Source of the DNA: Proteromonas lacertae
Lineage: Eukaryota; Sar; Bigyra; Opalinata; Proteromonadidae
Direction of reading: 5' to 3'
Length of the DNA: 64,000 bases
Assembly (NCBI GenBank): GCA_002245135.1
Contig: NGBS01000873.1
Span: forward strand, 310,001-374,000
Below, one piece after another: positions 12,019 through 22,579 of the stretch. The notes beneath the pieces are model-generated. The model had not been told where the DNA came from, did no database searches, and was given only the letters and a program-made list of their open reading frames with translations. The translations under genes and the position numbers were made by a program. Numbering within the stretch: position 1 is the first letter of the stretch; each line of letters opens with the position of its first letter.

Positions 12019-13140
12019 TTAATATATTTTTGCACTCATCGCTAAAGTGCCATTTCTTTCAGCTGTTCTTACTAGCGTCTCACATCTTTTAGCAGCCATT
12101 TTTGCAATTTCAACTTTTCTCTCCCAATTATCAATCATTTTCTTTAATTCAGCTTCTTCTGCTCTTTGTAATACATAATTATACACATCAGGCATATCCT
12201 TAGTTTCTTCTATATTTTCTTTTAATTTGATATTAATTGGTCTAGTTTTATTTATTTCTTGCTTAACAGTTACACTCTCTACTTTAACATGTTCAAGCTG
12301 GCTTGATCTATTCTTAATATCTTCTTCACAATCTTCAGTTTCTTTAATTATCGCTAATAATTGCGTTTTCAAATGATTTAAGTATTGCAATGTTTTACCT
12401 GCTGTCATTTTAAGATTCAGTAACTCTTGATTTCTTTCTTCTATCTTTTGTGCAAATTGTTTATTTTCAATTTGAAGTTGGTGGAAATCTATATAATGTA
12501 GAACTTCACCTAATTCTTCCTTTTGTTTTAACGTCGATTCGGTTTTCTTACATTTTGCTTTCAAAGTTACCGTTTTTAATCTCAATTTTTCTATTAAAGC
12601 ATCCTTTTGTCGTAATTTTTCTTCCATATATCTTATTATCTTCTCTGCCTTTGTTTTACCTGATTTACCATCTTCACCAGACAATACAACCTCTTTTTTA
12701 AATTCATATGATTCTTTCTTTAGTTCATTTAACCTTACATCAGCAGCTTCTGTTAAAGCCTTTAAAGTATCTAAAAACTTCTCTGATTTCTTTTTTGTTT
12801 CTTCAATCTTCTTCTGTAATTCATCTAATTCGCTTATTGATATTCCTAACTTTTGAGCTATACATTTTATATTATATTTAGATTTATACTGTTGGTTAGT
12901 TCTGTTATTCTCTGTAATGTCTTACCTCGAGTCTTAGGTGTTGATTTTACATCTTGTCGAGGATCCATCTATCCTATAATAATAAATATCAATACAGCAT
13001 GGCGATTTAAATATGATTCGAATAATGAGTTTTCTTTTGACAGCATATCATTTTGTTTTAGTATTTCATCAAGCTAATCACTAGCATAATATGAATAATA
13101 CTCTATTTTGTAATTCTATCTCTTGGCCAACGAAATCCAT
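12019..13140 (-). CDS. CFAP263: CCDC113/CFAP263-like ciliary coiled-coil protein
   Basis: I start it at ATG 13140 because three short introns (gtatta...gattag, gtattg...gatag, gtataa...tatag) then join in frame to a single 344-residue protein, near the family's usual ~370. The N-terminus 'ELQNRLDEILKQNDMLSKENSLFESYL' matches the family's 'EN.LFE.YL' block. The core 'IDFHQLQIENKQFAQKIEERN.ELL.LK' is the hallmark of the DUF4201/CCDC113 domain, followed by the conserved C-terminal helix with 'PDVYNYVLQRAEEAELKKMI.NWERKVEIA'. In animals and algae this protein is part of the axoneme (in complex with CFAP73/CCDC96-type partners near the nexin-dynein regulatory complex). Its presence is the best evidence that the organism builds cilia. 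Confidence 0.88.
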
Positions 13141-13267
13141 TCAAAAATAAATAAAAACGGAATATTCAAACTTTTTGCTTGAGTTTTTTTTTTTTTTTTT
13201 TTCTTGATTGAAGTGTTGTAAGCTTAGAAAAAATACAATATTAATTAATTATATGTAGTTTAAGTCA

Positions 13268-13898
13268 CAATAGAACTAATACCAAATAAAGAAGGTTCAA
13301 GTCTATTATTTGAAGAGTTAAATGATAAAGAGCATTCAGATATGTAATATCAACGGTTTTCATGTAATACTAGACTATTGAAATAACAAAATTTAACATA
13401 AACACCTGGAAAGAGGGAATAGTTACATCTGCAGTTGTTTCATTTTCTACAGATATAATAATAGATAATTGTTATATCACAGATAAATCTAATACTCTAG
13501 AAGTAAAAGTAGATGATTTAATAACAGAAAATAGTGAAAATATATATAATATAATGAAATCTATTGGATATGAAGTAAATGATTCAATAATTCATGATCC
13601 ATTATTACCCTATTATAATAAGAATGAAGTGAATTATGAAGTCTTTATTTCGAAACAACCTAAATATGATGTAAATGAATGTAAATCTGAAAGAATGATG
13701 AAAATGATATATTCTTCATCATATTTGCTAATGATTATAATGATAATATCAGTGATTGTTATGATAGTAATTATATTAATATATAATAATAATGAGATTA
13801 ATAATGTAAATGCGAATGTGAATGATGTTGAAGGAGTTGGATTTGAAGAAGAATGTAAAGATAGTTCTTATACTCGAATAGTGATGAATGATGTATAA
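13268..13898 (+). pseudogene. Partial, broken copy of the 16.2-17.9 kb membrane-protein gene
   Basis: Two blocks align to the gene at 16237-17945. Block 1 (about 13268-13370) resembles 16475-16640 with clear divergence and stops. Block 2 (about 13397-13917) matches 17444-17964 at a constant offset of 4047 with, by eye, one difference (cacctgg against cacttgg); its last 115 codons translate identically, through the membrane segment. The middle of the gene, the signal peptide and the start are missing. A transcript is possible but no complete protein is. Confidence 0.8.
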
Positions 13899-14006
13899 TA
13901 ATTTATGGTAATTTAATAATGATAATTTAAATTTGCTCTATCCTTCTTTAATTTGTTTTTTTAATATTTTGAAACGAACAAATTATTATAGCTTGTTGAA
14001 GCTTGA

Positions 14007-14783
14007 ATGATATTTTATTCTTTCCCTTTATTCTTGTTATGTACTATAAGTATACTACTATTAATAGAATTTTATTATATGTATGTATTTAATGAAGTAG
14101 ATAAGGATGATTATAAACCAAAATATAAATATTTACAGATTTATGTTACTTGTGGCAATGCTACATTCAATGTATCCACCTCACCAATTCCAACTTATCA
14201 TATACAATGTGATCCAGAATATAAAAGTATTCAATGCTTAGAACATGGTCTTTATCTTAAATTTATTCTTGATCATTACGATAAACCACTTGCAGAGGTA
14301 TATTTTTTTGCTCATGGTCATGATGTAGCATGGCATTATATTGAGCCATATTTTCATAAAGTGAATCAAGTTTTATTATCAAAAGAATTCGAAACTGACG
14401 CTTATGGAGGAATAGAATGCGTGTATAACACATGTCCAACTATTAATTCTCCTCGTTTCTATTCAATATATAATGAACTATTCAAGAACACATCAATGGA
14501 ATATAATCTATTCCCAGATTGGCAATACCCTTGTTGTGGTACATTTTTTGTAAGAAGCTCACAAATCAGAATGAGACCAAAGTCCGATTATCAGCAAATA
14601 CTCAAGAATATGTATAATTGGAATATATACGAATATCCTAAAACTGGCTGGACTAGACCAAGCTCTTTTTATTGTTCTAGGATTTATGAAGCAACATACC
14701 ACATCTTGTTTGTTAATAAATCAAAAATTGCTGTTCCTAGTCATTGTCCTTATACAAAATACAATGCCTGTTGGTATAAATGA
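14007..14783 (+). CDS. DUF3431-family type II membrane protein
   Basis: A single-exon frame of 258 residues from ATG 14007. Residues ~4-28 form one hydrophobic anchor (FPLFLLCTISILLLIEFYYMYV), so the rest is probably luminal or outside. The core has 'VYFFAHGHDVAWHY', matching the 'FLHGH..WH' signature of DUF3431, and later 'YPCCGTFFVRSSQIRMRP', matching the family's 'C.QF.VS...I...P' block. Eight or more Cys suggest disulfides. DUF3431 proteins are common in fungi, plants and some protists and have been compared with glycosyltransferases, but no activity is established here. It lies downstream of the broken surface-protein copy on the same strand. Confidence 0.65.
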   Translation: MIFYSFPLFLLCTISILLLIEFYYMYVFNEVDKDDYKPKYKYLQIYVTCGNATFNVSTSPIPTYHIQCDPEYKSIQCLEHGLYLKFILDHYDKPLAEVYFFAHGHDVAWHYIEPYFHKVNQVLLSKEFETDAYGGIECVYNTCPTINSPRFYSIYNELFKNTSMEYNLFPDWQYPCCGTFFVRSSQIRMRPKSDYQQILKNMYNWNIYEYPKTGWTRPSSFYCSRIYEATYHILFVNKSKIAVPSHCPYTKYNACWYK

Positions 14784-14956
14784 AGTATTTATAATTATTT
14801 ATCTGTGTGTCTATTTTTTGTCTTAATTATCTCTCTAACATACTAATAAAAAATAAACAGAATTTTTGAATATTTTCAAGCCAAGTTATTTTTTCGTTAT
14901 AAACCGTTACACTTAATTAGACCGTTTTTTTTATTTGATTTTAACTGTTTAATAAA

Positions 14957-16018
14957 ATGGGTATGGACTTTGCTAAGAAATGTATATTTGCTTAATATTA
15001 ATATTTAGGTGAGTGGGATTTGTTTTGGCCTGCTTTAACCTGGACTTTCCTTGGAGTTGGTATAATTCAATATTTTTATTGAGTAGGACTTGACAAAATG
15101 AAAGAAGAACACTACGGTAACATTCCAGAAGCATTAGGTATGGTAGCTGTGATAATTGGAGGAGTGATGTGTGGTTTATCTTTACTTTTGATGATTTTCA
15201 AACTTATTTCAGGCGGAAAGGCGGGAGGTAAAGATTTCATTGAACCATCAAATTACCATAAAATTCAATTCATAATCTGCTGGCTTGTTGCATTAGCTCA
15301 ATATTTAGATAGTAGTAATAACTATGATAATTCAATTACTTATATAGTAGTTGTATTACAAATGTTGTTTATCTTTGGATTTTGCTGTATCTGGTGCTTA
15401 TATCCTGGTAAAAAGAATGTTTGTATGGAAATGTTAATTACATTTTTAAGTTTTCGTGCTACAGCTAGTTTAGCGGGAGGAGCATGGTTTGATGTATGGA
15501 AGGAAATGTTTGCTTCAGCTGCAACAATGTTACAAATTCTATCATTCATAACACTTTTAGTAAATTCTGATGAAGCTATGTCAGATAAGAATGGATCAGC
15601 TACAGTAGCATGCTATATCGCTATGTTATATGGTAGTGAGACATATACTAGTAGATGGGGTCGTACACTTGCTGATAATGCTACACCTACTCCTGATTGG
15701 AATACTGATTGGAATAATTTACGTTATACTCCAAGTGTATACGTTGGATGTTCATTATTGTTGTTATGTTTATTCCACTGGCAATCAAAGTTAGATTTTT
15801 CAATTAGATATGATTGGTTAGTATTCTTTGCTCCATTCGGTATTTGTGCTCCAGTATTTGGTCAATATGGTGCTCAATATGATAATGATACTCATCATGG
15901 TATTGCTATTTGTGAATTTATTGTTGCTGCAATTTGTGGAGTTATTCAAATTGTTATGTGGTTTTTGGTAGTTATTAAATCTCCTGCTCCATCTTCTAAA
16001 GTAGCAGCAGCATCATAA
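14957..16018 (+). CDS. Multi-pass (about seven-helix) membrane protein, family unrecognised
   Basis: ATG 14957, with two 27-nt introns (gtatat...atttag and gtataa...gagtag) that remove in-frame stops and give 335 residues. The short N-terminus 'MGMDFAKKCEWDLFWPALTWTFLGVG' leads into hydrophobic segments near residues ~45-70, 90-110, 120-145, 160-195, 225-265 and 295-325, so six or seven helices. Between helices lie 'WCLYPGKKNVCMEM', 'RATASLAGGAWFDVWKEM' and 'YGSETYTSRWGRTL', the last possibly extracellular. I do not recognise a transporter or receptor signature and no retinal-binding Lys context as in microbial rhodopsins. Codon use is regular and biased to GGT/GCT, suggesting decent expression. 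Confidence 0.6.
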
Positions 16019-16236
16019 AGGATATTATTATGATTATTATTATTTCTTCTTCTTTTATTTTTAAAAATAGTATTTATGTGTTGTTTAGGGTAATATGATA
16101 AAGAAAACAATTTATATAAAATGGTTACTTTTATAAAGAAAAGAAAATCTCAAACTTTTGCTTGATTTATTTAATAAAACTTCTTACACCAGTAATTACA
16201 TATTCTTTTGATTTTATAAATTATTACTGAAATAAT

Positions 16237-17945
16237 ATGAAAATTTTTATATTGATTTTATTAGTTTATCTACCATTTACAATAAAAGGAGCAAATTTAA
16301 CAAATGAAGATCAAAAAACTAGTTTAAATCAAAGAAATGATAATATTAAATTTTTAAATATGCTAAAGAAAGGAGGAGAAGTAGAAATATGTGAAAGATT
16401 GAGTATTGACTTGAATACTTGGAAACCAATAACTCCAAGTATAAATAAATTAACAGGAAATGTTAAAAATGCTACAATTGAACTAATTCCAAATGTAGAT
16501 GGTTCAATACTATTATTTGAAGAGTTAAATGCTATTGAGATAGTTAATATAAATATAAAAATACAATCAACTATCGTTTATTAAAAGCGGAATAATAAAA
16601 AACATTCAGAGGTGTAAAATTAATGGTTTTCATGTAGTATTAAATGATCCAAATATCAGAATTATCAAAAAGTATTGGTTTAATAAGTAATTCAATCTAT
16701 TCCAGTGAATTGAATGATGTTGGAATATTATTTAATAAGATGGATATTAGATATTGTGATGATTATAAAGCACAAAGGTTTAGTTTAATTAGTTTGACAG
16801 TAGTAAATGAAAAAGAAACTAATTATGAAGGAATATTTGTGAAGGGAAATTCTATATATTTAGATGGTGTACATACAGCAATAGAAAGTGGGTTGTTATT
16901 TTATTCAATAAAAAATGTATATTTTAACTACACTGTGATTGATATTAATCGTATTTATTTTCATATCCAATCTGCATTATCATACAGTTTATTTATTTAC
17001 AAAACAGACTCAATAGTAAGAATAGAAAATATATTTTTAATAATTAGAAATAGTTTTGGTTATAGTGATTATAATAGTATAGGCACAAATACTCTTATAT
17101 CAGGATTAGTACATGACAGTTATCATCAATTAATTATTAACCATTGTTCAATATATATTCATTTTCATGAAATGTCATTTAATATATTTAAAGGCAAGAA
17201 GAATAAATCTAATAAAAGAAGCATGTATGTCTCAATGATAGTAGATAAAACTCATTCAAATGTTGATATTAATTATTTACATGTGGATGTTATTTTTGAT
17301 CAAGAATTTAAAAATAAAGAGGAAGTATACATTGGTTTATGTTTTTCAAATTCATTAAAATGTTATAGAAAAGCAATTAAACATTTTTCTTTTGTTGCAG
17401 ATGAATCTTACAGTTTGGTAAAAATAAGTAATAGTTATTTTAACATAAACACTTGGAAAGAGGGAATAGTTACATCTGCAGTTGTTTCATTTTCTACAGA
17501 TATAATAATAGATAATTGTTATATCACAGATAAATCTAATACTCTAGAAGTAAAAGTAGATGATTTAATAACAGAAAATAGTGAAAATATATATAATATA
17601 ATGAAATCTATTGGATATGAAGTAAATGATTCAATAATTCATGATCCATTATTACCCTATTATAATAAGAATGAAGTGAATTATGAAGTCTTTATTTCGA
17701 AACAACCTAAATATGATGTAAATGAATGTAAATCTGAAAGAATGATGAAAATGATATATTCTTCATCATATTTGCTAATGATTATAATGATAATATCAGT
17801 GATTGTTATGATAGTAATTATATTAATATATAATAATAATGAGATTAATAATGTAAATGCGAATGTGAATGATGTTGAAGGAGTTGGATTTGAAGAAGAA
17901 TGTAAAGATAGTTCTTATACTCGAATAGTGATGAATGATGTATAA
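16237..17945 (+). CDS. Type I surface protein with beta-rich ectodomain (frame broken twice)
   Basis: Starts with a signal peptide (MKIFILILLVYLPFTIKGA) and ends with a membrane helix (SSYLLMIIMIISVIVMIVIILIY) and a ~45-residue acidic cytosolic tail ending RIVMNDV. The ectodomain is a series of short strands ('SIYLDGVHTAI', 'SIKNVYFNYTVIDINRIYFHI', 'IIDNCYI') like a parallel beta-helix. The frame shifts at TTT 16577-16579 and AAA 16642-16644; removing one base at each leaves 1707 nt, an exact 569 codons, with 'QSTIVIKSGIIKN' and continuous sequence through 'GFHVVL'. I therefore treat it as one gene. Its 3' third is duplicated at 13.4-13.9 kb, so a family of such proteins is likely. Function unknown; surface recognition is plausible only. 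Confidence 0.6.
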
Positions 17946-18079
17946 TAATTTATGGTAATTTAATATATTTTATGGTGATATATGTTTCTTTTGATTATTA
18001 GAATTAAAAATATATAAATAATAATAATCAATTAAAATAATAAAGTGTTTTTAAAAAATTCTATACAAAATATATTTAT

Positions 18080-19495
18080 CTAATCTTCAAGTTCATATTC
18101 TCCATCAGATCCTTCTGTTTTAGGAATAGATATTTCATTACTATTCTTTCTTAGATCTTCTTCTTCTTCTTCCTCTTCCTCTTCTTCTTCGTTTGCTTCT
18201 CCTCCTTCTTCTTCAACATCTTCAACATCTTCAACATCTACTTTTTGTTTCTTTTCTTTCTTACTTTTCTTCTCAGCTCTTTTTGCTCTCTTTTCTTCTA
18301 ATCCTTCATTATGTTCTTTTGCCATTTTTATATATTTCTCTTTCTGTTTATCATTAAATCTATTCCACTCTTTTCTACATGCAGTTGCATTCTTACCAAT
18401 ACTCTTTTGGGACTTTATATATTGAGATAAACCAGCAGCATCTTCTTTATTAGCTTTCACTATATCAGGATGTTCAGCTTCCCATTCAGATAGTTTTCGA
18501 TTGTATTCTTCTTTTTCTTTTTCAGCTTTCTTTGTGTATTCTGCTTTTTCATCATCAGTTAATGCTTTCCATTTTTCTCCTAATACTTTAGACACATCGG
18601 TTAATGATAATGATGGATTTTCTGCTTTTACTTCATCTCTATGTTCACCACTAAATATAAAATAAGCTGTTTTAGGTTTGGCTGGAGGATCATTTTTCTT
18701 TTCTTCCTTCATTTCTTCATTATATCTTTCTTTATCAGTTGCTGCTTTTTCATTATAAGGAGCTTTATCTTCTTCACTTAATTCTTTCCAAGCTACCCCT
18801 AATAACCTCATTATTTCTGGCTGATCAGCATCAGGGTGTTCTTCTTTTATTTTTGGTCTTTGATCTATACAGAAATAATTGTAAGCACTTTTTGCTTTTA
18901 CAGGACCTGATTTTGCTGATTTTTTGCTTCTTTTATTATTAGCTAAATCTGGATTAGATTCTTTATAGGCTTCATTTTCTTTTTCATATCTTTCTTTATC
19001 TACTGCTGCTCTTTCATTGTATGGTCTTTTCTCTTCTTCCGACAATTCTTTCCATTTCTTTGCACATACTTTAGATAAATTACCAAAATCCTTAGTTGAG
19101 CTTTCTTCCATTAATTGTTTTCTATAATCTGTAGTAAAGTAAGTGTATGCATTACATGGTTTCTTTGGTTTCTAAATATTATAGAATGAGAAATGTAATT
19201 AATACGCTGTCATCCTTCACTTTCTTCTCTCTCTTTCTTTTTGTTGGAGCTTCTTCTTCAGAAGCATCAACACTATTGAGTTTGGACGCAATGACTTTAA
19301 CTAATTCTGTGATACCCTTTTTCTCTGAAGCCAAAGATCCTTCTGGCTTGCCTAGTGCTCGCTCTAAGTATGATCTAACTAATTTTGGTGTCAAATCTCT
19401 ATTTGTATTACGAATTATTGTTTTTTATACTCTTCTGAATGTTCTAACAATATCTTTTTAATATGTTCTTTATACTTCTTCTCGTCGAAACCCAT
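18080..19495 (-). CDS. Multi-HMG-box chromatin protein with N-terminal DEK_C-like domain
   Basis: ATG 19495 (MGFDEKKYKEHIKKIL), one intron of 34 nt (about 19173-19206), stop at 18080. The N-terminus 'DLTPKLVRSYLERALG' ... 'ITELVKVIASKL' fits the DEK C-terminal (winged, DNA-binding) fold. Three clear HMG boxes follow: 'PCNAYTYFTTDYR..KWKELSEEEKRPYNERAA', 'AKSAYNYFCIDQRP..AWKELSEEDKAPYNEKAA' and 'PKTAYFIFSGEHR..KWKALTDDEKAEYTKKA', with a fourth degenerate one (ACRKEWNRFNDKQKEKYIKMA). The C-terminus is basic then strongly acidic (Glu run), as in HMGB proteins. Non-sequence-specific DNA bending is the family role. The frame slips once at the A6 tract 19421-19426; one added base makes 461 exact codons. 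Confidence 0.85.
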
Positions 19496-20599
19496 TCTAG
19501 TAAAATAAAGTCTGTTTAGAAGGGATAAATTACAAATTCGCTAAAAGAATTGATTTTATAAGTTTTACGGGTGAGTGATTAGTTCATAAATACAACAGAA
19601 ATAAGAAAATGCAGTAAGACTATATATATACGATTTTCAAAACCTCTAAAAATAAAAAAAAGGATGTTTTGGCGCGAAAACAGAGTGAGTTTAATGAAAA
19701 ATAGTAATTCATACTGCATTAAGCCTAAAGATTTTTAAAATGCCATTTTCTGTTTTTAACCAAACTGAAGTTATGAAATGCTTTTTATCTCGTTGATACA
19801 CTATTTTTTGTTCGATTAAATGATGTATATACTATATATAAGTCATTTTTGTGATTTTGTGTTGCTTGTATATAAACGAAGTATTTTTATGTAAGTTACT
19901 TCAGGTATTTTGTGAGTAAATTTATACTGTTGAAAGATATAAATGTCATAAATGTCTTTATAATTCAAACATAACACTCTCATAACACATAATACTTACA
20001 TTTTCTAAGTGGTTGGTATTTATTTATCACAAGAAGAAATAATAAACAGTAAATATTAAGGGTATATTGAATTCTGCATTTCATGGGGTTGTCTAGTAAC
20101 ACTTGATTAAGCAATAAAATCTATTCATTCATTCCTTAGCTACCATAAAAAGTTAGATTGGTATGACGATTCAAAATACTGAACTTGCCAATGAATATTA
20201 ATTTCATTAGAATATAATATTGTATTTTAAACTATAAAACAGTAAGAGTAATGAATAGAGGTTTAGAAGAAAGATTTCTTTACTGATTCTTACAGTATTA
20301 ATTGCATAAGGTGTAATAATATTGCATTACGCTGCAATACAGCATAATTCTGCATTTAAATTCTCACTTCTTGGTGAATAGAAACTTCGAAAGATGAAAA
20401 TTTAAAAAGAAAAAATACATAAATACACTAAATACATTTGTATTAGCTTTAAAAAGTATCAAACTTCTAATTAATGAAGCCTCATCCATTTTTGAGAATC
20501 AGCCAATCAAATCGCTGAAATCGATATGAATAGCCAATAAATCTTCTACATCATCTTAACCACTCTTTAAAGATCCCCTTACATTTCAATCATTTTATC
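19496..20599. other. Intergenic spacer, HMG gene to PCCB
   Basis: About 1.1 kb, divergent promoters at both ends. I see two GCCAAT elements near its right end but no coding, tRNA or long repeat signal. Confidence 0.6.
20502..20539 (+). promoter_or_regulatory. Two CCAAT-box-like elements upstream of PCCB
   Basis: GCCAATCA at 20502-20509 and GCCAATAA at 20532-20539, 61-98 bp before ATG 20600. The first is the same octamer as upstream of hexokinase. Confidence 0.35.
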
Positions 20600-22383
20600 A
20601 TGCTTTCCCTCGTTCGTAGTTCTGGAAAATTATTCTGTCAACAGAATTTCTTACGTTCAGCTGCTGTATGCATTTATACTATAACAACTTATAAATTTAT
20701 AAATCTATCAGCCATTCTTCATAAACTGCAAATGTTATTACATTTTCAGTTTATTATATTTTTTATAATACTTAAAACTCATTTATAGATGTATATTAAT
20801 CTTTTTATAGACACAAGCTGTTGATTTAAATAAACCATTTGCCGAACGTCTCCAAGAAGTACGTTCAAAAGCCATTGAAGGTGGAGGTAAAGCTAGAAAT
20901 GATAAACAAGTATTTTAATTCAAATTTATTTAATCAATAGCACAAAAGAGGCAAGTTAACCGCCAGAGAAAGATTAGATTTATTATTAGATGTTGGTTCA
21001 TTCAGAGAATATGATATGTTAAAAGAACACAGATGCACCAATTTTGGTTTAGATAAAATCCATTATCCAGGTGATGGTGTTGTTACTGGTCGTGGTACAA
21101 TCAATGGTCGTCCAGTCTTCGTATACTCACAAGATTTCGGTGTTATTGGTGGATCTTTATCAGAAACACACGCTGAAAAAATATGCAAAATAATGGATGC
21201 TGCTATGACTATTGGATGTCCAGTTATTGGATTAAACGATTCAGGAGGTGCTCGTATTCAAGAAGCCACCGGTTCATTAGCTGGTTACACTGAGATTTTC
21301 AAGAGAAATACTTTAAGCTCTGGTGTTATTCCACAAATCTCATTAATTATGGGACCATGTGCAGGAGGTGCTGTCTATTCCCCAGCTATTACTGATTTCA
21401 CATTCATGGTTAGAGATACATCCTATATGTTCATCACAGGACCAGAAGTTGTAGAAGCTGTTACAAGAGAAAAGGTAAGTCAAGAAGAATTAGGTGGTGC
21501 TAAAGTACATTGCACTAAATCAGGTAATGCTGCTGGTGCTTATGATAATGATGTTGAATTATTAAGAGCCATGAGAGAATTCTTTGATTATTTACCATTA
21601 AATAACACATGTCCACCACCAAGAAGACCATGCAACGATCCAAGAACAAGATTAGACAAAGCCTTAGCTACAGTCTGTCCAGCTGATCCAAATGTACCAT
21701 ATGATATTAAGAAAGTAGTAAGAATGGTAGTAGATGACAGAGAATTCTTTGAAATCCAACCAGAATTCGCAAAGAACATTGTAATTGGTTTTGCTAGAAT
21801 GGAAGGTAAGACTGTTGGTGTAGTTGCCAATCAACCATTCGCCTTAGCTGGTTGTTTAGATATCAATGCTTCAGTAAAAGGTGCTAGATTTGTAAGATTC
21901 TTAGATGCTTTCAATATTCCAATCATTACATTCGTTGATGTTCCTGGTTTCTTACCTGGTGTATCACAAGAACATAATGGTATTATCAGAAACGGTGCTA
22001 AATTAATTTATGCCTATGCTGAAGCTACAGTACCAAAAGTCACTGTTATTACAAGAAAGAGTTATGGTGGTGCTTATTGTGTCATGAGTTCAAAACATTT
22101 AAGAGGTGATTGCAACTATTCATGGCCAAGTGGTGAAATTGCTGTTATGGGAGCTGATGGTGCTATTAAGATTATCTTCAGAAACGATCCATCAAAGATT
22201 GCTAAGAATGCTGCTGAATATAAATATAACTTTGCTAATCCATTAGAAGCTGCTAAAAGAGGTTTCATTGATGACATTATTGATCCATGCACAACAAGAC
22301 AAAGAATTTGTGAAGATTTAGAATTCTTAGAAACTAAGAAATTGACAAATCCATGGAGAAAACACGGTAATATTCCTCTTTAA
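20600..22383 (+). CDS. PCCB: Propionyl-CoA carboxylase beta chain (carboxyltransferase), organelle-targeted
   Basis: Exons 20600-20665, 20811-20909 and 20941-22383 encode 535 residues, typical for the family. The enzyme transfers the carboxyl group from biotin to propionyl-CoA to make methylmalonyl-CoA. The N-terminus '[22 protein letters not shown]' is basic, hydroxylated and acid-free, as in mitochondrial or hydrogenosomal presequences, and its end coincides with the first intron. Core motifs: '[17 protein letters not shown]', '[10 protein letters not shown]' and '[13 protein letters not shown]' (first oxyanion hole), '[17 protein letters not shown]' and '[10 protein letters not shown]' (second oxyanion hole), '[14 protein letters not shown]'. 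The usual 'MGAKGA' reads MGADGA here. Codon use is strongly biased, so it is probably highly expressed. No alpha (biotin) subunit lies in the window; methylmalonyl-CoA decarboxylase is an alternative role for this fold. Confidence 0.92.
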
Positions 22384-22579
22384 ACAGTGGTTAAATAACC
22401 TACTTAGTCTTAACCTATAACATTGTTTTATTTTGGGTTTATTAGTTAGTATGAAATGACAAAATTAAACCAAGCTTTATGGTTTGTACAGAAAAAATCA
22501 CATCACTTTTTAATAGAGTTTTTTTTGCATTTTGTCCTTATTTTATTATATATATAACACTATTTTATAAATATACTAT

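Noticed and set aside
15098-16018. Microbial rhodopsin
   Set aside because: The helix count is similar, but no Lys in the last helix fits a retinal site and no proton-pump motif is present.
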